A DNA stretch of 11,747 nucleotides from Xanthobacteraceae bacterium (GTDB lineage Bacteria; Pseudomonadota; Alphaproteobacteria; Rhizobiales; Xanthobacteraceae), in NCBI GenBank assembly GCA_030037185.1, contig JASHRR010000731.1, forward strand, positions 1 through 11,747. Direction: 5' to 3'. The position numbers were made by a program, and so were the translations under genes. The notes beneath the pieces are model-generated. The model ran no database searches and was not told the DNA's origin. It saw nothing but the letters and a program-made list of their open reading frames with translations. Shown here piece after piece: positions 7,090 to 11,747 of this stretch (its first letter is position 1; each line of letters opens with the position of its first letter).

Positions 7090-7839
7090 ATGTCTTACCT
7101 GCCCCTGATTGCCGAAACTGTGACGTTCGTTGGCCACGCTGGCGACAGCGCAGAGGCCTACTACGCTTGCCCAACGCGTGACCGCAAATGTCCGGGGGTG
7201 GTCGTCATCCATCACCTGCCGGGCTGGGACGAGTGGATCACCGAGGTGGTTCGCAAATTCGCCCATCACGGCTATGCAGCGATCTCCCCCCATCTGTACT
7301 TCCGCAATGGTCCGGGCAGTCCAGATGACGTGGGTGCGAGGGTGCGGGCCGCGGGTGGAGTAGCGGACGATCAGGTGGTGGGGGATGTCGCCGGCGCGAT
7401 GGCGTTTCTGCGCACGCAACTCAACAGCTCGGGCAGGGTCGGCATCATCGGGTTCTGCTCAGGTGGTCGCCACGCCTATCTTTGTGCCTGTCGGCTCCCC
7501 GGCGTCGACGCCGTCATCGACTGCTGGGGTGGCAATGTTATCGTCGACGACAACAGCCAGCTCAACGCCAAGCGACCTGTGGCTCCCATCGATCTCAGCG
7601 AGGGCCTTCGCTGTCCGATCCTTGGGCTGTTTGGCAACGACGACGAGAACCCCAATGCGGATCAGGTCAACCGCACTGAGGCGGTGCTCAAGCGTCTTGG
7701 CAAAGCTTATGCGTTTCATCGCTACGACGGCGCCGGTCACGCCTTTTTCAACACGTCACGCAACTCCTACCGCGCCGAACAGGCCGCCGACGGCTGGTCC
7801 AAGGTATTTGCGTTCCTGCGCAGCCAGCTCGGCGGGTGA
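7090..7839 (+). CDS. Dienelactone hydrolase family protein
   Basis: A 249-aa alpha/beta-hydrolase of the dienelactone hydrolase family, cytoplasmic (no signal peptide). The founding members open dienelactones to maleylacetate in chloroaromatic breakdown; most relatives are esterases of unknown substrate. The fold motifs are in order: beta strand PGVVVIHHLPGWDEWI at 35-50 (oxyanion region), nucleophile elbow GFCSGG at 121-126 with C123, acid in FGNDDENP (D185 or D184) and H217 in GAGHAFFN. So the Cys-Asp-His triad is complete and length is normal. The GAGAG before the ATG is a weak ribosome binding site. It is followed 41 nt later by the DUF6295-type gene on the same strand, so probably an operon. 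No other ring-cleavage gene is nearby, so the aromatic pathway role is not supported here. Confidence 0.93.
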   Translation: MSYLPLIAETVTFVGHAGDSAEAYYACPTRDRKCPGVVVIHHLPGWDEWITEVVRKFAHHGYAAISPHLYFRNGPGSPDDVGARVRAAGGVADDQVVGDVAGAMAFLRTQLNSSGRVGIIGFCSGGRHAYLCACRLPGVDAVIDCWGGNVIVDDNSQLNAKRPVAPIDLSEGLRCPILGLFGNDDENPNADQVNRTEAVLKRLGKAYAFHRYDGAGHAFFNTSRNSYRAEQAADGWSKVFAFLRSQLGG

Positions 7840-7880
7840 GTGGCCTACATTGCAAGCCGCGACAGCCAGGGAGAAAACCA

Positions 7881-8144
7881 ATGTGCTCTTACATTGTCGA
7901 GAAAACCGCTATTGAGGGCAGCGCCAAGGGGCCGAACGGCTGGATGCGGGTCGACACGGCGAACGTCTATTTCGATCACCCCTACCACGCGCCTTTTTCC
8001 CATGTGCTCGCGATCGACTTCGTCTGCGAGGCCAACGGCGCAGCTGAGCGCGTTGCGGTTGAATTGAGCGCCAATGCTGCTCGCGCCTTGGTCAGCACCA
8101 TCCTGGCGGCGCTCGCAACCGGCGAAGCCGCCCACGCAGGGTGA
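7881..8144 (+). CDS. DUF6295-type small protein
   Basis: An 87-aa protein beginning MCSYIVEKTAIEGSAKGPNG and containing WMRVDTANVYFDHPYHAPFS with a conserved-looking DHPYHAP centre, then IDFVCEAN and a C-terminal helix VAVELSANAARALVSTIL. I recognise this pattern as the small family named DUF6295, best known to me from actinobacteria; function unknown. The start at 7881 has a good site (AGGGAG at 7868-7873, 7 nt spacing). An in-frame GTG at 7836, overlapping the preceding stop, would add 15 residues that do not fit the family. It follows the dienelactone hydrolase gene directly, implying co-transcription and perhaps a shared substrate or an accessory role. Cys2 next to the start and the paired histidines could bind a metal, but that is speculation. 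Confidence 0.82.
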   Translation: MCSYIVEKTAIEGSAKGPNGWMRVDTANVYFDHPYHAPFSHVLAIDFVCEANGAAERVAVELSANAARALVSTILAALATGEAAHAG

Positions 8145-8302
8145 AGCTCCTTTGCGACGGGCACCGCCGACGACGGCGAACGTCACCTGTCGCGTGCTGC
8201 TGGCAAGCGCTGCTGTCGGGACGCTCGCGCTGGCAAAGCCGGAAATTTCAGCGGCCGCCTCAACAACGTGTTGGCGACCAAAGGGGATTTTTCGGCTGGT
8301 CG

Positions 8303-8350
8303 AGCAAATGCGAACCGTTCCTGCTCGGTACGAGGCAGGAACCATTTGCT
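8303..8350. repeat. Long compound hairpin (two nested perfect inverted repeats)
   Basis: Outer arms AGCAAATG (8303-8310) and CATTTGCT (8343-8350) are perfect complements. Inside them GTTCCTGC (8317-8324) pairs perfectly with GCAGGAAC (8335-8342), and TCG (8325-8327) can pair with CGA (8331-8333), leaving a 3-nt loop and one bulged G. The left side carries an unpaired 6-nt bulge (8311-8316). In total about 19 pairs in 48 nt. It sits about 50 nt before the GTG start of the FRLGR-repeat gene and about 160 nt after the DUF6295 stop, with no U-tract. It could be a structured leader, a small RNA part or a dispersed palindromic element. Confidence 0.6.
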
Positions 8351-8358
8351 GTTAGACT

Positions 8359-8375
8359 GCCCACTTAAAGTGGGC
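8359..8375. promoter_or_regulatory. 17-bp perfect palindrome, operator-like
   Basis: GCCCACTTAAAGTGGGC is a perfect inverted repeat with 8-bp arms around one central A. It lies 26 nt before the GTG start of the FRLGR-repeat gene, right after the compound hairpin. Its symmetry and size suit a dimeric repressor site overlapping a promoter; as RNA, the short centre makes it a less natural hairpin. No regulator gene is adjacent. Confidence 0.4.
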
Positions 8376-8401
8376 GGGAGATTCGCTGGGAGGTCCGGTA
8401 A

Positions 8402-8698
8402 GTGCCTATGACCGAGAATGCGAGCTCTTCTGAGGCTATTCGTCGGAAGCTGCGAGGTCTTAGGGCCGTGCTGCTGGACCCGGCCGCAACCGGACCCGAG
8501 AGAGCCAATGCGGAAGCGCTCAAGGTCCGCCTGGAAAAGCAGCTCACGGAGGAAGCAACACCTGAGGGGAAATGGGCGGACATGGTGTTTCGGTTGGGGC
8601 GGCGGGTGAAAGAGATGACATCCCAGCCCTCTCCGAAGGGCGACTGGACGGATCATGCCTTCCGACTTGGCAGAATGCTGCGTAGTTTTAAAAGATAG
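8402..8698 (+). CDS. 98-aa protein with duplicated G-x-W-x-D-x-x-F-R-L-G-R motif
   Basis: A small, charged, soluble-looking protein with no signal peptide. The N-terminal half (about 10-52) is helical and resembles the helical hairpin of DUF2786-type proteins (IRRKLRGLRAVLLDPAATGP, then ERANAEALKVRLEKQL). The C-terminal half contains two copies of a short motif 24 residues apart: GKWADMVFRLGR at 56-67 and GDWTDHAFRLGR at 80-91, each followed by a basic helix. GGGAGG at 8388-8393 lies 8 nt before the GTG at 8402 but 14 nt before the ATG at 8408, so GTG is preferred. The function is unknown to me; repeated Trp and Arg residues suggest a nucleic-acid or protein contact surface, which is only inference. 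The leader is unusually structured (compound hairpin plus palindrome). Confidence 0.78.
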   Translation: MPMTENASSSEAIRRKLRGLRAVLLDPAATGPERANAEALKVRLEKQLTEEATPEGKWADMVFRLGRRVKEMTSQPSPKGDWTDHAFRLGRMLRSFKR

Positions 8699-8860
8699 GG
8701 GTCTGTCAGCAAGCCAGCAGATCGCTTTGGTCCAGGTGTGTGCTTTCACGGTGAGTTTCGCAGGACAAGCACGACCTGGCGTGCGCGCGAAGAAACCGGC
8801 GCGAATGACGCCAGCTGTGTCAAAACGCTGCGTCTGGTATGATTACGGTAGCCCAACAAT

Positions 8861-8891
8861 CCGCATCGAGTGCGGGCCGCCCTCGATGCGG
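8861..8891 (-). terminator. Terminator hairpin of the VanZ-like gene
   Basis: CCGCATCGAG (8861-8870) pairs perfectly with CTCGATGCGG (8882-8891) around an 11-nt loop that may add three more pairs. On the minus strand it begins 8 nt after the VanZ-like stop codon, the expected place for an intrinsic terminator. The sequence after it (ATTGTTGGGC) is only moderately T-rich. The structure is certain; the terminator role is likely. Confidence 0.6.
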
Positions 8892-8899
8892 CTGGCGTT

Positions 8900-9238
8900 T
8901 CAGCCTGGTTTCGCCCGGATCAGCGTCGAGCCGCCGAAAATACCGACGCAAATCGCAATGGCGTCTACGAAAAAATCGCTGAGGCGTGCATGTCGACCGG
9001 GAACCGCCAGCTGAGCAAACTCGATGCCGGCGCAAAATATCACGGCGATGACACCCGCCAGCCACTGGTGGCCGCAATAGGCGATCCCGAAGGCAACCCC
9101 GTCCAAAAGAAATATGCCGGCATGTTCGATCTTATGGGGCATAAATGTGCTCGGTCGGACGCTGGGCGGAACCAGCGAAAGAACAATGATAGCCGCCAGA
9201 GTGAGCCACGCCGTTGCGCGACCGACAGTTCGCATCAT
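8900..9238 (-). CDS. VanZ-like family membrane protein
   Basis: A 112-aa integral membrane protein with four predicted hydrophobic segments (about 7-23, 39-57, 59-75 and 88-105). It shows the VanZ-family pattern: HKIEHAGIF at 35-43 corresponding to the usual D-K-x-x-H motif, then GIEFAQLAVPGRHARLSDFF at 71-90 with E73, Q76, P80-G81-R82 and D88, and a final D92 before the last membrane segment. VanZ in enterococci gives low-level teicoplanin resistance, but relatives in Gram-negatives are of unknown function, so resistance should not be assumed. The start is placed at the first of two adjacent ATGs (9238); an in-frame extension to 9298 would add a charged, unrelated leader. It is a short single-domain member, apparently monocistronic, convergent with the FRLGR-repeat gene and followed by a hairpin. 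Confidence 0.82.
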   Translation of the reverse strand: MMRTVGRATAWLTLAAIIVLSLVPPSVRPSTFMPHKIEHAGIFLLDGVAFGIAYCGHQWLAGVIAVIFCAGIEFAQLAVPGRHARLSDFFVDAIAICVGIFGGSTLIRAKPG

Positions 9239-9385
9239 CACACGACCCCGATCTCTAGATTTTGCTCGCGCCGTCTCCAAATGCGGTTGCCTCCTCAAGA
9301 AGCCGCATTACACTTTTGCCTCGTCGATTCCTGGTGGTGTCGCACATGGCCGCCAACCCTCCCCTTCTGGACGCGGGTCTTCATC

Positions 9386-9409
9386 AAAAAAGGCGCCGGT
9401 ATTTCGCCC
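9386..9409 (-). terminator. Probable intrinsic terminator of the DUF4160/DUF2442 pair
   Basis: On the minus strand a short stem GGCG/CGCC (9405-9408 with 9392-9395), extendable by one G-U pair, closes a 9-nt loop and is followed directly by six T residues (9391-9386). It lies about 50 nt after the DUF2442 stop and before the VanZ-like gene, so the pair would form its own transcription unit. The stem is short, hence moderate confidence. Confidence 0.42.
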
Positions 9410-9457
9410 ACGCTTCCAGAACCAGGAGGCCGCTGGCGCGCAAATCCATATCACGAC

Positions 9458-9700
9458 TCACGCCGCCCGCAGCAGGCTTGCAACCGAGACATCCTCGTCG
9501 ATCTCGGGCCAATGAATGCCTCTTCCACGCCCGATGAATCGCCAATTCCGTCGCTGCGGGTCGGTGGCCTCCAGCACGCGGGGAAACCACGCCAGCGGCG
9601 CCGATAGCTCGCGACCGTCGGCGAGAATGACGGTCAGCCGTTCATCACTGACCATCACGTCGACGGCGGTCGCATCAACCTTGATGGCCGAAATGGGCAT
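9458..9700 (-). CDS. DUF2442 domain protein
   Basis: An 80-aa single-domain protein. The family pattern is clear: a beta-rich N-terminal half with LTVILADGRELSAPLAWFPR at 22-41, then GIHWPEIDEDVSVASLL at 61-77, whose HWPEIDEDIS core is the hallmark of DUF2442. Length is normal and there is no signal or membrane segment. GAGG lies 6 nt before the ATG at 9700. The gene overlaps the end of the upstream DUF4160 gene by 26 nt, so the two are almost certainly translated from one mRNA with coupling. DUF4160 and DUF2442 genes are widely found side by side, and the arrangement looks like that of toxin-antitoxin modules, but I know of no established activity for this pair. Family call firm, function open. 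Confidence 0.9.
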   Translation of the reverse strand: MPISAIKVDATAVDVMVSDERLTVILADGRELSAPLAWFPRVLEATDPQRRNWRFIGRGRGIHWPEIDEDVSVASLLRAA

Positions 9701-9917
9701 TCCACGCCTCGGTGAAAGTTGGGCGATACTTGATCAGGAGCGCCCGCAAACGGTTGATTTCATGCGCACGAAAGCCATGCGACTGCGCAAGACTGACCGG
9801 CTCCAGCCAAAACTTAGCGACGTTGTCGCCGTGCTCAACATAGATGTGCGCAGGTTCGGCTCCCTCAAGGCCATAAAAGAAGAACCGAAAGTCGGAGACT
9901 CGCAACACGGTCGGCAT
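9675..9917 (-). CDS. DUF4160 domain protein
   Basis: An 80-aa protein matching DUF4160 from end to end: MPTVLRVSDFRFFFYGLEGA at 1-20, EPAHIYVEHGD at 21-31, AKFWLEPVSLAQSHGFRAHE at 34-53 and a C-terminal W72-x-x-H-F. The H-I-Y-V (usually HIHV) and AKFWL elements are the family signature. GAGG sits 7 nt before the ATG at 9917, and a good sigma-70-like promoter lies just upstream. It is the first gene of the pair with DUF2442 (26-nt overlap). The small size, overlap and orphan context recall toxin-antitoxin operons, in which the two partners form a complex; this is inference, as I know of no assigned activity. It is intact, with no sign of decay. Confidence 0.9.
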   Translation of the reverse strand: MPTVLRVSDFRFFFYGLEGAEPAHIYVEHGDNVAKFWLEPVSLAQSHGFRAHEINRLRALLIKYRPTFTEAWNAHFGHQG

Positions 9918-9930
9918 GGTGTTGCCTCAA

Positions 9931-9959
9931 AACATACGATGTTAAGCGCTGCGTATCAA
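9931..9959 (-). promoter_or_regulatory. Sigma-70-like promoter of the DUF4160/DUF2442 pair
   Basis: Read on the minus strand: TTGATA (9959-9954, five of six to TTGACA), a 17-nt spacer, then TATGTT (9936-9931, four of six to TATAAT). The -10 ends 13 nt before the DUF4160 ATG, so the leader would be very short. The optimal spacing and the AT-rich -10 in otherwise GC-rich sequence support it. Confidence 0.5.
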
Positions 9960-10171
9960 CTTCCGTGCCTCCGCTCAAATCGAATGCTCCTCCACGGCCA
10001 TGGCAATCACCCGCCGCGCTGTCTGCTGTCAACATCTCCTCAATCAGTCTGTTGGTGCTCGGCGTGCCGCACAGCACGCCAGGCATGGCGGGGAATACGA
10101 AGCGGGTAATGGCGAGGCTGGCGGCCATGCTGCCTGCACGGGGCGTGGACACCGTCATCAGGGATCAGGCA

Positions 10172-10198
10172 TCGCGGCTCTCGCGGCTCTCGCGGCTC
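10172..10198. repeat. Three perfect tandem copies of a 9-bp unit
   Basis: TCGCGGCTC is repeated exactly three times at 10172-10180, 10181-10189 and 10190-10198. It lies in apparently non-coding sequence. The unit length is a multiple of three, so it would not break a frame if one existed. Likely replication slippage. Confidence 0.85.
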
Positions 10199-10484
10199 AA
10201 GATGTCCGTACAGACTGACCTGGCCTGCCGAGCTGAGCAAACAATTTACCTTGACCCAGCCCGGGGCATCAGGTCGTCGCCAGCGGGCAACCTGCAAACC
10301 GCCGCGGCCGTCCAACGCGCAGGCGGCGGCCCTCGCCGCACCGCCAAGCTCTGCGCTGCCGACAAAGGACAGCTCTGCGCGCCGAGCCCGCCGGCCGGTA
10401 CATGGTGGTTCACCCTGGCGGCGGCCCTTGCTGCCGGATCCCGCTGCGGCACTTTGCTTTGCGGCGGGGCGCCAATCCGGCCTT

Positions 10485-10510
10485 TTGCGCCGTCGGGCGA
10501 TTCGGCGCAA
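10485..10510 (-). terminator. Hairpin downstream of the PhoD-type gene
   Basis: TTGCGCCG (10485-10492) pairs perfectly with CGGCGCAA (10503-10510) around a 10-nt loop. On the minus strand it starts 24 nt after the PhoD stop. What follows it in that direction is AAGGCC, not a T-run, so an intrinsic terminator is uncertain; it may instead be an mRNA 3' stabilising structure. Confidence 0.35.
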
Positions 10511-10534
10511 CGGTCAGGCGCGACGCGGCCATGC

Positions 10535-11747
10535 TCACGCCTCCACCACGCCCGGCCTGTCGTTCTCAACCGCGAGGGTCTTCAGCGTAGAGACACTCGC
10601 TTTCGGGTCGGCGACATCGGAAACAGTGCGAAGCCGCGCCGTCATCTGCTTGGCGTTGACATCGACACTGACGTATCCGCGCTTGCGGCTCTCGAAGAAC
10701 CGGACATGCGGATTGTCGGGCAGTTGCGCCGCAACGATGTCATAGGGCGGCCCGGCCGACGATATTGAGGTGCCGACGAATTCGGTCGCGATCACGGGCG
10801 ATTTCGGATCGTCGAAATCGGCCTTGAGGTCGTTCGCGAAAAAGGCGTGAATGTCGCCGCCAATGACCACCGGATTCGACACCCGGGTCTGGGCGATGCG
10901 CCGCAACAGCCGCCGGCGGCTCGCCGGAAAGCCGTCCCAATCGTCGGTCCAGAAACCGAAATCGCCGTTAGGCATCTTCTGCCGCAACTGCGCCATCAGC
11001 ACGTCCTGGGCGATCACGTTCCACTTCGCCTTGGAACGGGCAAGCGTGAGGCCGAGCCAGCTTTCCTGGGCAAGTCCGAGCATCGAGCGGCCCTGTTCGC
11101 GCCGTTCCGCGCATCCGGCGTCGGACTCCAAGTGACCGCGCAGCCGGTCCGGCGGCGCATAGCAGGCTGGGCGGGAACGATATTGCCGGCCGTCAAGCAT
11201 CGAGATTTCGAGCAGATCACCGAAGGTGAAGCGGTCGTACACGCGCATCACCGGGCCGTCAGGACGCGACAGGATCGGCCGTACCGGCATATGCTCGTAG
11301 AAGGCCTGGTAGGCAGCAGCGCGCCGGCGCAGGAAAAGGTCCGGATCGTCGTTGAACTGCGACCATCTGTCCGCGTAGTCATTGGCGACCTCGTGGTCAT
11401 CCCAGGTGACGAGCGCCGTCGCCTGGGCGTGCAACCGCTGCAGGTCGGCGTCGAGCCGGTACTGGGCGTAACGGTTGCGGTAGGTCGGCAGCGTCGAAGC
11501 CTCGATACCGTCGCTGTGACGGCGAACGGTCGGGCGGGTCTCCTCGACATACTCATAGAGATAGTCGCCGAGAAACAGCACCAGGTCGGGGTTCTCATCG
11601 GCAAGATGGCGGTAGGCAGCAAAATAACCGTGCTCGTAGTTGGCGCAGGATACGAAACCGAACCGCACGCGTTCGACCGGCGCTCCGGCCGCAGGCGCCG
11701 TCATGGCCCGCCCCACCCGGCTCACCGCATCCCCGCTCAGGAACCGG
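10535..11747 (-). CDS. phoD: PhoD-type alkaline phosphatase (N-terminus outside window)
   Basis: The 403 C-terminal residues of an alkaline phosphatase D family metallophosphoesterase, which releases phosphate from phosphomono- or diesters, normally exported by the Tat route. Counting from the first whole codon at the window edge, motifs are: SC at 33-34 in FGFVSCANYEHGYF, GDYLYE at 60-65, WDDHEVANDY at 115-124, DGRQYRS at 185-191, WNVIAQDVLMAQ at 242-253 and GGDIHAFF at 296-303; these supply the Fe/Ca-type metal site. A GTG at 11725 is a possible start, but the frame stays open to the edge and reads FLSGDAVSRVGRAMTAPAAG, matching the linker between the PhoD N-terminal domain and catalytic domain. 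So the gene continues beyond the window, and its signal peptide and N-domain are not visible. No Pho-regulon site can be judged. Confidence 0.93.
   Translation of the reverse strand, partial: RFLSGDAVSRVGRAMTAPAAGAPVERVRFGFVSCANYEHGYFAAYRHLADENPDLVLFLGDYLYEYVEETRPTVRRHSDGIEASTLPTYRNRYAQYRLDADLQRLHAQATALVTWDDHEVANDYADRWSQFNDDPDLFLRRRAAAYQAFYEHMPVRPILSRPDGPVMRVYDRFTFGDLLEISMLDGRQYRSRPACYAPPDRLRGHLESDAGCAERREQGRSMLGLAQESWLGLTLARSKAKWNVIAQDVLMAQLRQKMPNGDFGFWTDDWDGFPASRRRLLRRIAQTRVSNPVVIGGDIHAFFANDLKADFDDPKSPVIATEFVGTSISSAGPPYDIVAAQLPDNPHVRFFESRKRGYVSVDVNAKQMTARLRTVSDVADPKASVSTLKTLAVENDRPGVVEA

Larger units (their letters stand above)
9960..10534. other. Long region without a supported gene
   Basis: Nearly 600 bases between the DUF4160 promoter and the end of the PhoD-type gene. 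Several frames stay open because of high GC (for example 9965-10768 + and 10040-10510 -), but their translations are Arg/Ala/Pro-rich, mutually overlapping and without family motifs. The one on the + strand also runs into the PhoD gene. The region contains the triplicated 9-mer and the hairpin listed separately. A decayed gene is possible, but no ancestor is recognisable. Confidence 0.45.

Noticed and set aside
7836..7880. GTG start for the DUF6295-type gene overlapping the hydrolase stop
   Set aside because: The extra 15 residues do not fit the family start, and the ATG at 7881 has AGGGAG at ideal spacing.
7090..8144. Aromatic or chloroaromatic degradation cluster
   Set aside because: Only a dienelactone hydrolase family gene is present, with no dioxygenase, cycloisomerase or maleylacetate reductase in the window.
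8183..8749. 188-codon frame on the - strand
   Set aside because: Antisense to the FRLGR-repeat gene and its structured leader; His/Pro/Arg-rich translation with no motif.
8900..9238. Glycopeptide-resistance locus
   Set aside because: A lone VanZ-like gene without vanHAX or a two-component system is not evidence of resistance.
8870..9607. 245-codon frame on the + strand
   Set aside because: Runs antisense across the VanZ-like gene, the terminator and part of DUF2442; low-complexity translation with no motifs.
9965..10768. 267-codon frame on the + strand
   Set aside because: Overlaps the 3' end of the PhoD-type gene antisense and has an Ala/Arg/Pro-rich translation without family features.
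1..11747. Mobile element, CRISPR array, tRNA or rRNA
   Set aside because: No transposase or integrase motifs, no terminal inverted repeats flanking genes, no regularly spaced repeats, and no tRNA or rRNA sequence recognised on either strand.

Overview
The window is a GC-rich stretch of bacterial chromosome. Codon use, the mix of families and the style of the intergenic sequence suggest an alphaproteobacterium of the Bradyrhizobium/Nitrobacteraceae type. This is inference; no rRNA, tRNA or lineage-specific marker is present. The gene order is mixed, with several strand switches and long non-coding gaps, as in an accessory or loosely organised region. I see no transposase, integrase, CRISPR array or phage gene.

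Layout from left to right. 1-836: no gene I can support, with a strong hairpin at the left edge. 837-2639 (+): a full-length glycoside hydrolase family 15 enzyme (glucoamylase/trehalase type) with a possible stress-sigma promoter. 2907-4142 (-): an ATP-grasp-like protein of unknown substrate. 4143-4636: divergent intergenic region with a possible 36-aa ORF. 4637-5698 (+): a secreted metallo-beta-lactamase-fold hydrolase with all metal ligands. 5895-6776 (-): a secreted protein built from two copies of a ferredoxin-like (EthD/dimeric alpha-beta barrel-like) domain. 6777-7089: divergent region with a weak small-ORF candidate. 7090-8144 (+): a two-gene operon of a dienelactone hydrolase and a DUF6295-type small protein. 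8402-8698 (+): a 98-aa protein with a duplicated G-x-W-x-D-x-x-F-R-L-G-R motif, preceded by a long compound hairpin and a 17-bp palindrome. 8900-9238 (-): a VanZ-like membrane protein followed by a 10-bp-stem hairpin. 9458-9917 (-): an overlapping DUF4160/DUF2442 pair with its own plausible promoter and terminator. 9918-10534: largely non-coding, with a 9-bp triplicate repeat. 10535 to the right edge (-): a PhoD-type alkaline phosphatase whose N-terminus lies outside the window.

The genes do not form one pathway. The clearest functional units are the dienelactone hydrolase/DUF6295 operon and the DUF4160/DUF2442 pair. The least described items are that pair, the FRLGR-repeat gene with its structured leader, and the duplicated-domain secreted protein. 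I did not find convincing evidence of a single large undescribed system.
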